A DNA stretch of 64,000 nucleotides from Mycobacterium sp. 1274756.6 (lineage in GTDB: Bacteria > Actinomycetota > Actinomycetes > Mycobacteriales > Mycobacteriaceae), in contig NZ_LZLJ01000094.1 of NCBI RefSeq assembly GCF_001668625.1, forward strand, positions 1 to 64,000, given 5' to 3'. Shown in pieces: positions 27,356 through 37,036 of the stretch (positions are counted from its first letter, which is position 1; every line of letters starts with the position of its first letter). The notes beneath the pieces were generated by a model. That model was not told where the DNA came from and did no database searches. It saw nothing but the letters and a program-made list of their open reading frames with translations. The translations under genes and the position numbers were made by a program.

Positions 27356-27802
27356 TCAGCGCCGGCGCAGCACCCCGGCGGCGGCGCGGACCACGCCGCG
27401 CGCCGCGTAGACCGCGGTCAGCACCGCCAGCGCCACCAGCACCACGAACAGGGCCAGCCAGTCGTCGCGGCCGTGGTCGATGTTCCACCAGATGACGGCG
27501 AACAGCACGGTGCAGACGAACAGCACCAGGTCACGCCAGTTGCCCTGATAGCCGGTCAGCGCGGCCCGCAGCGCCCGCCGTTGGTCGGCGGCGGCCACCA
27601 GGTCGTCGATGCGGTCGTCGATGCTGCGCTGCAGGCCGGCCCGGCGCTCGACCTGATCGGCCGGGATCCGGTCCAGCAGGTCGAGGTCGGCTTTGAGGCC
27701 CGCCCGCAGGTCGGGGCCGCGCAGGTTGCCCGCGGCGGCACCGAGCAGCACGCCGCCCAACAGCGGCGCCGATCCCAAGGCCAAGCTGGACAGTGCGGGC
27801 AT
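27356..27802 (-). CDS. Small membrane protein of unknown function
   Basis: 148 residues. A Gly/Ala/Leu-rich N-terminal hydrophobic segment (SLALGSAPLLGGVLLGAAAG), a charged helical middle (about 30-85; LLDRIPADQVERRAGLQRSIDDRIDDL) and two adjacent transmembrane helices (about 93-135). The middle part resembles a short coiled coil. No named family recognised. It is convergent with the hydrolase gene. Confidence 0.65.
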   Translation of the reverse strand: MPALSSLALGSAPLLGGVLLGAAAGNLRGPDLRAGLKADLDLLDRIPADQVERRAGLQRSIDDRIDDLVAAADQRRALRAALTGYQGNWRDLVLFVCTVLFAVIWWNIDHGRDDWLALFVVLVALAVLTAVYAARGVVRAAAGVLRRR

Positions 27803-27868
27803 CGGGTCTCCTCGGGTGGCGCCGGCTGCAACGCTGTATTCCTATCAGGGTTGCGACCGGGTCGGGGC

Positions 27869-28320
27869 TCACTCCATCAGCCCGGCCGCCAGGGTGCCGC
27901 CCAGCTCCCAGCAGGCCTCGAGCTGTTCCTTGGTCGGCTTTCCCGACACCACCACGTAGTCGGCGGCCTTGGCCCAGCCCAGCCCGGTGGTGATCGAGTC
28001 GACGGCCCGCTCGGCGCCCTCGGTGCCCTCGTTGCCGTGCAGGTAGAGCCCGTAGGGTCGGCCGCGGGTGGAGTCCAGGATCTGGTAATAGGTGGTGTCG
28101 AAGGCGTGTTTGAGCGCGCCGGAGATGTAGCCGAGGTTGGCCGGGCTGCCCAACACGTAGCCGTCGGCGGCGAGCATGTCGGAGGCCGAAACCTCCAGTG
28201 CCGCACGGCGGGTCACCTCCACCCCGTCGATCTCGGGGTCGGTGGCCCCGGCGACGACGGCTTCGAACATCGCCTGGCAGAACGGCGACGGGGTGTGGTG
28301 GATGATCAGCAGTGTCTTGC

Positions 28321-28324
<4 letters not shown>
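27869..28324 (-). CDS. Flavodoxin-like FMN protein (Rv2771c-like)
   Basis: 151 residues with the flavodoxin fold: an N-terminal phosphate loop region KTLLIIHHTPSPFCQAMFEAV, then DGYVLGSPANLGYISGALKHAFDTTYY around the flavin ring and a LGWAKAADYVVVSGKP strand. Similar to NADPH-dependent FMN reductase-type proteins and to Rv2771c in synteny next to dapB. The ATG overlaps the stop of the preceding membrane protein gene (ATGA). The redox partner is unknown. Confidence 0.85.
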
Positions 28325-29594
<1,270 letters not shown>

Positions 29595-29608
29595 CTATCG
29601 GCCGCGGC

Positions 29609-30685
29609 TCAGCGGTCGACGACGATCCGTCCGCCCCGCGCCCGCGACACGCACACCAGCATGTCGTCCTCGCCTTCGGCGGCGCGGCCGCGCCGGTCGA
29701 CCTCGCCGTCGAGCACCCCGACCCGGCAGGTGCCGCAGAAGCCCTGCTGGCAGGAGTACGGGGTGGTGGGTTCGATGTCGAGCATGACCGCCAGTGCCGA
29801 CCGGTCGGCGGGAACCTGCAGCACCCGCCCGGAGCGGGCCAACTCCAACTCGAAGGGCACCCCGCCGACGATCGGCGGCGGGCTGAACCGTTCGTAGTGC
29901 AGCGGGGCGTCGGCGTGGGCGTCGCGGGCGGCGCGCACGCCTTCCAGCAACCCGCTGGGCCCGCAGACGTACACCGCGGTGCGCGGGCCGGCGTCGGCGA
30001 GCAGGTCGGCGACGGTGGCGAACCCGCCGCGCTCCGCGTCGGACCAGACCGTGACCCGCTCGGGGTCCACCGCGGTCACCTCGTCGAGCAGCGGCATGAA
30101 CTCGCGGCTGCGCCCGGCGTAGACGGCGCGCCAGTTGATCCCGCGCGCGTGCGCCTCGATGATCATCGGCAGGATCGGGGTGACGCCGATGCCGCCGATC
30201 ACGAACAGCACGTCGTCCTCGCCGCTGCCGAGATGAAATGCGTTGCGGGGCCCCTCGAAGACCAGGGTGTCACCCTCGGCGTACGCCTCGTGCATCTCGA
30301 CCGAGCCCCCGCCGCCGTCATCGAGGCGGCGCACCGCGATGCGGTAGTCGCTGCGCCGGCCGGGCGGGCCGCACAGCGAATACTGGCGCCGCAGGCCCGA
30401 GGGCAGCCGCACGTCGATGTGCCCGCCGGGGGTCCAGCTGGGCAGCAGGCCGCCGTCGGGGTCGGCGAGGGTCAGCCCGACCACGTCGGGGGCGAGCATC
30501 TCGCGTTTGGTGACCACCGCGGTGAGGGTGCGCGGCACCGGGGTCACCTTGGACGGTTTCCACCAGGAGGCGGAGGTGATGCCGCCGAAGACGACGCCGA
30601 GCCCCCACAACGCGGTGAACAACCGGTCGCGTTTACGCCTGCCGTACAGATCGGTGGGCCGGGTCTCCCACAGTGGTTGCGCCAC
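29609..30685 (-). CDS. Ferredoxin-reductase-type electron transfer protein (Rv2776c-like)
   Basis: 358 residues. A flavin-binding barrel with RQYSLCGPPG near residue 120, an NAD-binding domain (VLFVIGGIGVTPILPMI near 165) and a C-terminal plant-type [2Fe-2S] domain with C-x4-C-x2-C and a distant Cys (CQQGFCGTC ... MLVC). This is the class IA oxygenase-reductase layout and probably feeds electrons to an oxygenase or desaturase. GTG start with AGGAGA upstream. It follows ephD by 10 bases on the same strand; the iron-hydrolase-like gene upstream may be its partner. Confidence 0.88.
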   Translation of the reverse strand: MAQPLWETRPTDLYGRRKRDRLFTALWGLGVVFGGITSASWWKPSKVTPVPRTLTAVVTKREMLAPDVVGLTLADPDGGLLPSWTPGGHIDVRLPSGLRRQYSLCGPPGRRSDYRIAVRRLDDGGGGSVEMHEAYAEGDTLVFEGPRNAFHLGSGEDDVLFVIGGIGVTPILPMIIEAHARGINWRAVYAGRSREFMPLLDEVTAVDPERVTVWSDAERGGFATVADLLADAGPRTAVYVCGPSGLLEGVRAARDAHADAPLHYERFSPPPIVGGVPFELELARSGRVLQVPADRSALAVMLDIEPTTPYSCQQGFCGTCRVGVLDGEVDRRGRAAEGEDDMLVCVSRARGGRIVVDR

Positions 30686-30695
30686 AGTGGTTCTC

Positions 30696-32465
30696 CTAGG
30701 TCTGCCGCAGGTCGAGGCGGGCAAGCAGCCGCACCGCGGTCGGGCTGATCCGGCGCATCGCGTAGCCGAGCCGGGATTCCGGGGCGATCGGCAACACCGG
30801 CGGGCCGGTCCGCACCGCCTTGACGATCGCCTTGGCGGTGGCCTCGGGCGTGTAGTTGCGGCGCCGGTAGGCGGCATCCGCCTTCTCCCGCGCGCGGTCC
30901 TGCGCGTCGGCGCTCATCCCGGCGTAGACGGTGTTCTTGGCGATGTTGGTGTTGACGAAGCCGGGGCAGACGGCGGTGACCGTGATGCCGTCGTCGGCCA
31001 GGTCGGCGCGCAGCGATTCGCTGAACGCCAGCACCGCCGCCTTGGTGGTGCCGTAGGCCACCATCGACTTCGACGGCAGGAACGCCGCCGCGGAGGCCAC
31101 GTTGATGATGGTGCCGCCCTCGCCGCGTTCGACCATCTGCTCGGCGAACGCGCGGGAGCCGTTGAGCACTCCGCGCAGGTTGACCGCCAGGATGTCGTCC
31201 CAGTTCTGCGCGGAGGTCTCCAGGAAGCGGCCGGCCATCCCGATGCCGGCGTTGTTGACCAGGATGTCGATGACGCCGTGTTCGGATTTCACTTGGGCGG
31301 CAAGCGCGTTGATCGCGGTGTCGTCGGTGACGTCGACCTGGTAGACCGCCGCGTCGGCGCCCGCGGCTCGCACGGCGGCGGCGGTGTCGGCGGCGGCGTC
31401 GCGATCCCGGTCGACGATGACGACGGTGCGCGCGCCCTGCCGGGCGAACTCGATCGCGGTGGCCCGGCCGATACCTGCTCCGGCCCCGGTGATCAGTGCG
31501 GTCTTCCCGGCGACCTCGCCGCGAAGCCCGTGCGGCACACCGGCGGGCACCGTCGCCGCCGCCACGGCCCGGTCGACCCATTCGGCGGTGAGCCGGGCGA
31601 TGACGTCGGGGCGGCTGGTGATCACCCAGTGCCCGCCCTCGATGGGCACCACCCGGCCGCCGGGCGGGATCGAGCCGGTGAACCGCTGCAGCGCCGGGCT
31701 GACGAACAGGTCCTTGCGCGGCACCAGGACCTGCACCGGCACCCTGGCCTCGGGCAGTTCGCGGGTCGGGGCGAACAGCGCGCCGGGCATGTTGGCGCGG
31801 TAGAGGTTCAGCCCGTTGAGGAAGTCCTTGTCGGTGCGCGCCGGGTCGCGGTCCTGGCTGCGGGTGCTGGAGCGGCCGATGCGTTCCAGTCCGGTGATGA
31901 CCCGCTGTCCCAGGCCGGAGCGGAAGATCGCTTCGGGGAGCCGCGGGGTCAAAAACAGCCAGATGTAGCCCGACGACACGGCCTGCTTGGCCACGTCGGC
32001 CACCCCGCCCGGGGTGCGCGCGGAGCGCAGGAACTTCCCGGCGTAGTCCAGGTGCGGACCCGAGATCGACGTGTAGGAGCCGATTTTGGCGACCAGCTCG
32101 GGGTCGGTGACCGCCGCCCAGCCCTGGATCGAGCCCCAGTCGTGGCCGAGCAGGTGCACCTCGTCGACGCCGAGTTCGGCGATGACCGCGCCGATGTCGG
32201 CGACCAGTTGCGGCAGCCGGTAGGCCGACCGGTCGCCGGGCACCGCCGACTCGCCGGCGCCGCGCACGTCGAAGGCGACGACGTTGTAGCGGTCCGGGTA
32301 GCTGCGGAGCAGTTCCTCGGCGACCCCGTCCCACACGTGGTGGTTGTCGGGGTAGCCGTGCACGGCCAGGATCGTCGGCCGGCCGGGGTCGACGTCGGTG
32401 TAGCGGTGCACGGCCAGCGCGATCCCGTCGGACGCGGTGACGGTGATGGGTGTCGGGTCGGTCAT
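30696..32465 (-). CDS. ephD: EphD: alpha/beta hydrolase fused to a short-chain dehydrogenase
   Basis: 589 residues (EphD Rv2214c is 592). The N-terminal epoxide-hydrolase-type alpha/beta domain (about 1-300) has HGYPDNHHVWDG, the nucleophile in LLGHDWGSIQGW and a C-terminal His in EGGHWVITS. The SDR domain (about 315-589) has TGAGAGIGRATA, NNAGIGM and the catalytic YGTTKAA. In mycobacteria EphD hydrates epoxymycolates and was linked to mycolic acid modification. In M. tuberculosis the gene is in a different place. Probably in one operon with the flanking reductase and iron-hydrolase-like genes. Confidence 0.92.
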   Translation of the reverse strand: MTDPTPITVTASDGIALAVHRYTDVDPGRPTILAVHGYPDNHHVWDGVAEELLRSYPDRYNVVAFDVRGAGESAVPGDRSAYRLPQLVADIGAVIAELGVDEVHLLGHDWGSIQGWAAVTDPELVAKIGSYTSISGPHLDYAGKFLRSARTPGGVADVAKQAVSSGYIWLFLTPRLPEAIFRSGLGQRVITGLERIGRSSTRSQDRDPARTDKDFLNGLNLYRANMPGALFAPTRELPEARVPVQVLVPRKDLFVSPALQRFTGSIPPGGRVVPIEGGHWVITSRPDVIARLTAEWVDRAVAAATVPAGVPHGLRGEVAGKTALITGAGAGIGRATAIEFARQGARTVVIVDRDRDAAADTAAAVRAAGADAAVYQVDVTDDTAINALAAQVKSEHGVIDILVNNAGIGMAGRFLETSAQNWDDILAVNLRGVLNGSRAFAEQMVERGEGGTIINVASAAAFLPSKSMVAYGTTKAAVLAFSESLRADLADDGITVTAVCPGFVNTNIAKNTVYAGMSADAQDRAREKADAAYRRRNYTPEATAKAIVKAVRTGPPVLPIAPESRLGYAMRRISPTAVRLLARLDLRQT

Positions 32466-32472
32466 CGGGGCC

Positions 32473-33381
32473 TCAGTGGGTGGCTCGGGCGGCCGGGGAG
32501 ACCGCGAGATAGTTGACGGCCTTCTCGATTCCGCCGAGTTGGGACGGGTGGAAACCGGGCCGGTAGTAGGCGGCGATCACCCGCAGGAAGCGCCAGGGCG
32601 CGGGCACCAGGCCACGACGCGCGGAGGTGAACCAGTCCCGCCAGCGGGGTTTGACGCCGGCCGGCAACTCCGGGTCGACGCGGTACATGTAGCGCAGCCC
32701 GCGCACCCACAGCAGCAGCATCAGCGGGGTGACCAGCAGCTGGGTACGCACCTGGCGCCAGTAGCCGGATTGCAGGTGTTTCATCACGTCGAAGGCGACG
32801 GCCTTGTGCTCGACCTCCTCCGCGCCGTGCCAGCGCAGCATGTCCAGCATCACCGGGTGGGTGCCGACGGCGTCGTGGGCGGGTGTGTCGAGGATCCACT
32901 CCCCCAGGATCGCGGTGTAGTGCTCGATGGCGGCCACCAGCGCCACCCGTTCCAGCAGCCAGGCCCGCTGGCGCCGGATGCTCCACCGCGGCCGGTCGCC
33001 CAGCAGCTTGTCGAACAGCCAGTGCATCTGGTCGGTGAACGGTGTCATGTCGATGCCGTTGGCGGCGAAGTAGTCGACCACCCCGGCGTGGGCCTGCGAG
33101 TGCAGCGCCTCCTGGCCGATGAACCCCTGCACGTCGAGGCGCAGCTGTTCGTCGCGGATCAGCGGCAGCGCCTGCTTGAACACCTCGACGAAGAACTCTT
33201 CGCCGGCGGGCAGCAGCAGGTGCAGCACGTTGCAGAAGTGGGTCGTGAACGGTTCGCCCGGCACGTAGTGCACCGGCAGGTCCGCCCAGTCGAAGGCCAC
33301 GTCACGGGCCTGCAGCACGATGCGTTCGTGGTCCAGGGATCCGTCGTGCGGGCCCGCTGACCGGTCGTCGACGGTGAGCAT
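32473..33381 (-). CDS. Metal-dependent hydrolase-like protein (PF10118, ferritin-like)
   Basis: 302 residues, mostly helical. Likely di-metal ligands appear as E/H sets: FIGQEALHSQAH near residue 95, AAIEHYTAILGEW near 155 and RWHGAEEVEHKAVAFD near 185. The motif pattern fits the PF10118 family, often annotated as predicted metal-dependent hydrolases but built like di-iron oxygenases. A hydrophobic stretch (TQLLVTPLMLLLWVRG) suggests membrane association. It is the first gene of a three-gene unit with ephD and the [2Fe-2S] reductase, which fits an oxygenase plus reductase. Confidence 0.8.
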   Translation of the reverse strand: MLTVDDRSAGPHDGSLDHERIVLQARDVAFDWADLPVHYVPGEPFTTHFCNVLHLLLPAGEEFFVEVFKQALPLIRDEQLRLDVQGFIGQEALHSQAHAGVVDYFAANGIDMTPFTDQMHWLFDKLLGDRPRWSIRRQRAWLLERVALVAAIEHYTAILGEWILDTPAHDAVGTHPVMLDMLRWHGAEEVEHKAVAFDVMKHLQSGYWRQVRTQLLVTPLMLLLWVRGLRYMYRVDPELPAGVKPRWRDWFTSARRGLVPAPWRFLRVIAAYYRPGFHPSQLGGIEKAVNYLAVSPAARATH

Positions 33382-33540
33382 TCCGACCTCCTGACTGGTG
33401 TCGCCCCGCAGATATCTTTACATATACGGGTGTTTTGTCTGCGATGTGGACATAAAGTGTTTTGAAGTATACCCGGGACCGTCGGTACTGGGAAGGGCTT
33501 GGGGCGCGCCGCGCACCGACCGGCTGGAACAATTCGGCCC
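33382..33540. promoter_or_regulatory. Divergent promoter gap, A/T-rich core
   Basis: 159 bases between the iron-hydrolase operon and the DUF1028 gene. The stretch 33410-33475 is strikingly A/T-rich for this genome and contains two copies of GTGTTTTG about 35 bases apart. These may be regulator half-sites; no recognised operator was identified. Confidence 0.4.
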
Positions 33541-34464
33541 ATGACCTATTCGGTTGTCCTGCGCGACCCGGCCAGCGGGGCGTTCGGCGTGGCCGCCCAG
33601 TCCCACTACCTCGCCGTCGGGGCGGTGGTGCCGTGGGCCCGAGCCGGCGTCGGAGCGGTGGCCAGCCAGGCTATCCCCGATCCGCGCTACGGCGCCCAGG
33701 GCATTGCCGCGCTGGCCGCGGGCGCAACCGCCCCCGAGGCGCTGCAGGACCTGCTGGCGGCCGATGTCGCCCCGGAGCTACGTCAGGTGGCGATGGTCGA
33801 CACGGCCGGACAGGTCGCCGTCCACACCGGCGAGCGCTGCATCCCGGCCGCCGGCGCGCGGCGCGGACCGGGCTGGAGCGTGCAGGGCAACATGCTCGCC
33901 GGCGAGGAGGTGCTCGACGCGATGGCGGCGGTGCTGACCGATCCGGACGCGCCGGCGGATCTGGCACGCCGACTGCTGGCGGTGCTGCGCGCGGGCGAGG
34001 ACGCCGGCGGCGATGTGCGCGGCAGCCAGGCCGCGGCGCTGCGGGTCGTCGCCGGCGACCGCCAACCCGACGGCGGCGTGCTGGTCGACCTGCGCGTCGA
34101 CGACGCCGTCGATGCGGTGGCCGAGCTGGACCGGCTCCTGGCCCGACACGAGGCCACCACCGCGGTGGGGGCCGCGTTCGCCCTGATCGTCGACGGCGCC
34201 GCCGACCTGCCCGCCGGGCTGGTCGAGGCGGTCAGCGCCGGCACCCGCCGGGCCGAGCCCGCCCTGGGCGCCAACCCCGAGCCGCCGCTGTGGCGGGCGG
34301 TGCTGCTGGCCCGCGCCGGCCGGCTGACCGAGGCCCGCACCGAGTACCTCACCGCCCTGCACCTCCAGCCGCGCCTGCACGACGTCGGCGCGAAGCTGGC
34401 CGCGGTCGGGTTTCTGCCCGAGCCGGCGGCCGCAACGCTCTGCGCCGACCCGGCACGCCCGTAG
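33541..34464 (+). CDS. DUF1028 Ntn-hydrolase-like protein
   Basis: 307 residues. The N-terminal DUF1028 domain (about 1-220) begins TYSVVLRDPASGAFGVAAQS, with GAVASQAIPDPRYG and a GNMLAGEEVLDAM stretch; members have the Ntn-hydrolase fold. The C-terminal part (about 235-300) has a peptidoglycan-binding or TPR-like LTEARTEYLTALHLQPRLHDVG segment. The ATG right after a short leader is preferred over an upstream in-frame start at 33499 that lacks a ribosome site. Function unproven. Confidence 0.82.
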   Translation: MTYSVVLRDPASGAFGVAAQSHYLAVGAVVPWARAGVGAVASQAIPDPRYGAQGIAALAAGATAPEALQDLLAADVAPELRQVAMVDTAGQVAVHTGERCIPAAGARRGPGWSVQGNMLAGEEVLDAMAAVLTDPDAPADLARRLLAVLRAGEDAGGDVRGSQAAALRVVAGDRQPDGGVLVDLRVDDAVDAVAELDRLLARHEATTAVGAAFALIVDGAADLPAGLVEAVSAGTRRAEPALGANPEPPLWRAVLLARAGRLTEARTEYLTALHLQPRLHDVGAKLAAVGFLPEPAAATLCADPARP

Positions 34465-35237
34465 GTGCAGTGCACAACGTGGCCTGCTGGAAAATTTGAG
34501 GTCGGCGGAATGTGCGAGAACCGAATGCATGCTTGGTGCCTTGCCGCCGAATTTTGAGCACCTGCCGAGCCCGAAGAGACGACAAGCAGTGGCGTCACCG
34601 GCAACGCGTTCTCTATCGACGTCGCCCAGTCCCGGGATGTCCACTACTTCGTCTTGTGCTGACCTCGAAATCAACTTTACTGTCTGACGGATTTCCATTT
34701 GGTACCCGTCGCGCCGCTTTCGGCGGCCGGCCAGTGCCAGCACATTCCCCTACTAGTGGACCACAATGCCAAGGGATGACTCCCCTGCTGTTCAGCGTGA
34801 AAGTCTGATAGCAGATTGAACACGCCCCTTTCGACTGTCGCTTTGTTCCCATTTCACGCCACCCGTTTTCTTGGCCCACAGTTATCCCGCCATCCTTCCA
34901 CTACCTGCACTGGCCCGGTGCCCTACCGGCCTAAATGCGTGGGCTTGAAAAAGGACTATTCCCCGCGTTGAAACTGAAGGCCGACCCAAAGACACGGCGG
35001 GTCGCACAATGGACTTCCAAGTGCCCGGCGGGGCAATTTTCCATCGGGACCGCACGTGTGAAGAAGCCTCCGCCCGCCTCCGGTGCGGCAAAATTACTGA
35101 CTAGAAGAACCCCGACAGCCCGCCACCGGCACGTGCGCCGACCCAACGTCGTTGTTGGTCGCCACGATCACGGCGTCGCCAGAGGATGGCGCGCCACAGA
35201 GTGGCACTGACAGAAAGCACGTGTCGGAGGAACGCGC
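34465..35237. other. Low-GC accessory stretch upstream of the 13E12 gene
   Basis: About 770 bases with visibly lower GC and no mycobacterial coding bias. It holds one candidate small zinc-motif ORF on the minus strand (34613-34852). It also has two symmetrical A/T plus G/C pairings: AAAATT/AATTTT with CGGCGG/CCGCCG at 34491-34555, and AATTTT/AAAATT with CCGCAC/GTGCGG at 35035-35095. Otherwise I see no gene. It may be decayed or foreign DNA, or an untranslated part of the 13E12-type element. Confidence 0.5.
34613..34852 (-). CDS. Possible small zinc-ribbon protein
   Basis: A 79-residue ORF in the low-GC stretch. It contains CSIC, then 14 residues, HC, six residues, and CAGTGRPP. This C-x2-C ... 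H-x7-C-x-G-T/S-G-x-P-P pattern resembles a zinc motif frequent in actinobacterial and actinophage small proteins. An upstream in-frame GTG at 34879 would add nine residues. No clear ribosome site, and the C-terminal half looks non-conserved. It could be a remnant. Confidence 0.4.
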   Translation of the reverse strand: MGTKRQSKGACSICYQTFTLNSRGVIPWHCGPLVGECAGTGRPPKAARRVPNGNPSDSKVDFEVSTRRSSGHPGTGRRR

Positions 35238-35258
35238 TACAATCGAACGTATGTTCGA
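35238..35258 (+). promoter_or_regulatory. SOS (LexA) box over a leaderless start
   Basis: TCGAACGTATGTTCGA (35243-35258) is an exact match to the mycobacterial LexA site TCGAAC-N4-GTTCGA. It overlaps the -10 box TACAAT (35238-35243) and contains the start codon ATG (35251). The 7-base gap from -10 to ATG fits a leaderless transcript that LexA would block directly. LexA control of 13E12-family genes is established in M. tuberculosis. Confidence 0.88.
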
Positions 35259-36792
35259 TGCATTGCCGCTGGCCCTTGAAGAGCTACCCCAGTCCGACGA
35301 CGCGAGCGTGGTCGCGGCGATCAGCGGCTGGGCCCGGATCGAGGCGGCCGCCGCGGCGCGGCGCCTGGCCGCCATCGCCGAGCTCACCGCCCGGCGCGCC
35401 GGGGCCGTCACCGAACGCGAACTCTGGTCCTGTGACGACTGGGACGCCACCGCCGCCGAGGTGGCCGCCGCCCTGCGCATCAGCCACGGCAAAGCCTCCG
35501 GGCAGATGTATCTGGCCACCGCGCTGCGCAACCGGCTGCCCAAGGTCGCGAAGCTGTTCGCCGAAGGCCGGCTCAGCGCCCAACTGGTGTCCACCATTTC
35601 TTGGCACAGCGCCTTGATCAAGGATCCCGATGCGCTGGACCGGGTGGATTCCGCCCTAGCCCGGGATGCGCTGCGCTACGGGCCGATGTCGGCGACCAAA
35701 ACGGCCCAGGCCATCGACGCGATCATCGATGAGCACGACCCCGGTGCGCTGCGCCAGACCCGGGCGAGCTCGCGCTGTCGCGACCTGGTCGTCGACACCG
35801 GCGCCAGCCGCCACGGCACCACCCCGCTGTGGGGCAGGTTGTACGCCCACGACGCCACGACCCTGGACCGGCGGCTGATGCAGATGGCCCACGAGGTCTG
35901 CGACGACGACCCGCGGACCGTCGCCCAACGCCGCGCCGATGCCCTCGGCGCGTTGGCCGCCGGGCGTGACCGGCTGGTCTGCGGCTGCGGCGGCCCGCAC
36001 TGCCCGGCCGCGAGCGAGACAGCGCCATCAGCGGGCCCCGCCGGCGTGGTCATCCATGTGCTCGCCGACGCGGCGACGGTGGACACCCCGGTGGATCCGC
36101 ACAACAGCGGCGAGCACCCGCTGCCGCCGAGCGGGTTCCTCCGGCTGACCGATCCGCCGCTGCCCGAGCCGGACCCGCCCGCCACGACCGCGCCCGCGGC
36201 GCTGCTGCTCGGCGGGCCGGTGCTACCCGCGCCGCTGCTGGCAGAGTTGATCCGCAACGGCGCCACGATCCGCCCGGTGCGGCTCCCGGATCCGTCCGCT
36301 CCGCCCGAGCCCGGCTACCGCCCGCCGGCGCGGCTGGCCGAGTTCATCCGGTTGCGCGACCTGACCTGCCGGTTCCCGGGCTGCGATCACCCGGCCGAGT
36401 TCTGCGACATCGACCACACCATCGCCTACGGCGAAGGCGGGTTGACCCACCCGTCGAACCTCAAACTGTTATGCCGAAAACATCACTTGCTCAAGACGTT
36501 CTGGACCGAGTGGCGCGACGTTCAGTATCCCGACGGCACCGTCGAGTGGACCAGTCCCACCGGCCGCGTCTACACCACCAGCCCCGGAAGTCGGCTGCTG
36601 TTTCCGCGGCTGTGTCGGCCCACCGGCCGATTGACCGCGAGCATGTCGGGGCCGCGCACCGGCGGGCAGCGCGGGTTGATGATGCCGCTGCGAAAACGCC
36701 CCCGGTGGCAGGACCGCGCCCACCGCATCAACGTGGAGCGCAACCTCAACGCGGCCCACGTCGCCGAACGCAACGAGCCGCCGCCGTTCTAG
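35251..36792 (+). CDS. 13E12 repeat family protein: DUF222 plus HNH endonuclease
   Basis: 513 residues. A DUF222 region (about 15-300; Ala/Arg-rich helices, [27 protein letters not shown]) is followed by a C-terminal HNH nuclease domain (about 355-425) with [25 protein letters not shown] and [14 protein letters not shown]. The zinc cysteines and the H-N-H residues are intact. The family is the multi-copy 13E12/REP13E12 type. The ATG lies inside a LexA site and follows a -10 box, so it is probably DNA-damage-induced. It sits in an accessory patch between a low-GC stretch and a rearranged gene. The substrate of the nuclease is unknown. Confidence 0.92.
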   Translation: MFDALPLALEELPQSDDASVVAAISGWARIEAAAAARRLAAIAELTARRAGAVTERELWSCDDWDATAAEVAAALRISHGKASGQMYLATALRNRLPKVAKLFAEGRLSAQLVSTISWHSALIKDPDALDRVDSALARDALRYGPMSATKTAQAIDAIIDEHDPGALRQTRASSRCRDLVVDTGASRHGTTPLWGRLYAHDATTLDRRLMQMAHEVCDDDPRTVAQRRADALGALAAGRDRLVCGCGGPHCPAASETAPSAGPAGVVIHVLADAATVDTPVDPHNSGEHPLPPSGFLRLTDPPLPEPDPPATTAPAALLLGGPVLPAPLLAELIRNGATIRPVRLPDPSAPPEPGYRPPARLAEFIRLRDLTCRFPGCDHPAEFCDIDHTIAYGEGGLTHPSNLKLLCRKHHLLKTFWTEWRDVQYPDGTVEWTSPTGRVYTTSPGSRLLFPRLCRPTGRLTASMSGPRTGGQRGLMMPLRKRPRWQDRAHRINVERNLNAAHVAERNEPPPF

Positions 36793-36802
36793 TCGACCCC
36801 GC

Positions 36803-37036
36803 TCACCCCGCCGCCAGCCCGGCTACGATATCGCCCGCCGGTTCGACCCGATCGCGCCGCCGGCGTATCCGGAGCTGAACCAGCTGACCGCGCCGATCCG
36901 CAAGGCCGCGGTGGCCGCCGGGGACCCGCACGGCGCCAGTCTGTGGGCCGGCACCGCGCACGGCGCTATCCGGGCGGGGGCGGCGGGCGATATCGTAGCC
37001 GGGCTGGCGGCGGCGCGATCGGGTCGAACCGGCGGG
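36803..37036. repeat. Inverted 3' segment of the nitronate monooxygenase gene with duplicated ends
   Basis: The plus strand from about 36836 to 37013 encodes RRFDPIAPPAYPELNQ...LWAGTAHGAIRAGAAGDIVAGLAA, the usual C-terminus of this enzyme, although the gene body is on the minus strand. A 33-base perfect inverted repeat (36808-36840 with 36981-37013) and an overlapping 29-base one (36834-36862 with 37008-37036) flank it. The original end (GDIVAGLAAG and TGA) survives on the minus strand at 36803-36840. This is the pattern of a double template switch at short GC-rich inverted homologies. Confidence 0.85.

Noticed and set aside
30544..32334. Arg-rich frame overlapping ephD
   Set aside because: Same strand, other frame, nearly all Arg/Gly/Pro; no homology features.
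34931..35210. Two small opposing ORFs (34931-35146 minus, 34935-35210 plus) in the low-GC stretch
   Set aside because: They overlap each other, lack ribosome sites and motifs; neither can be supported.
35251..36792. Calling the 13E12 gene an insertion sequence
   Set aside because: It has an HNH nuclease and DUF222 but no transposase motif, and no terminal inverted repeats or target duplication could be found.
36803..37036. Phase-variable invertible switch at the nitronate monooxygenase end
   Set aside because: The end blocks are arranged as Y'-X and X-Y' rather than one simple inverted repeat, flipping between the 33-base repeats would not restore the original gene, and no recombinase is nearby. 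A one-time template switch explains the order better.
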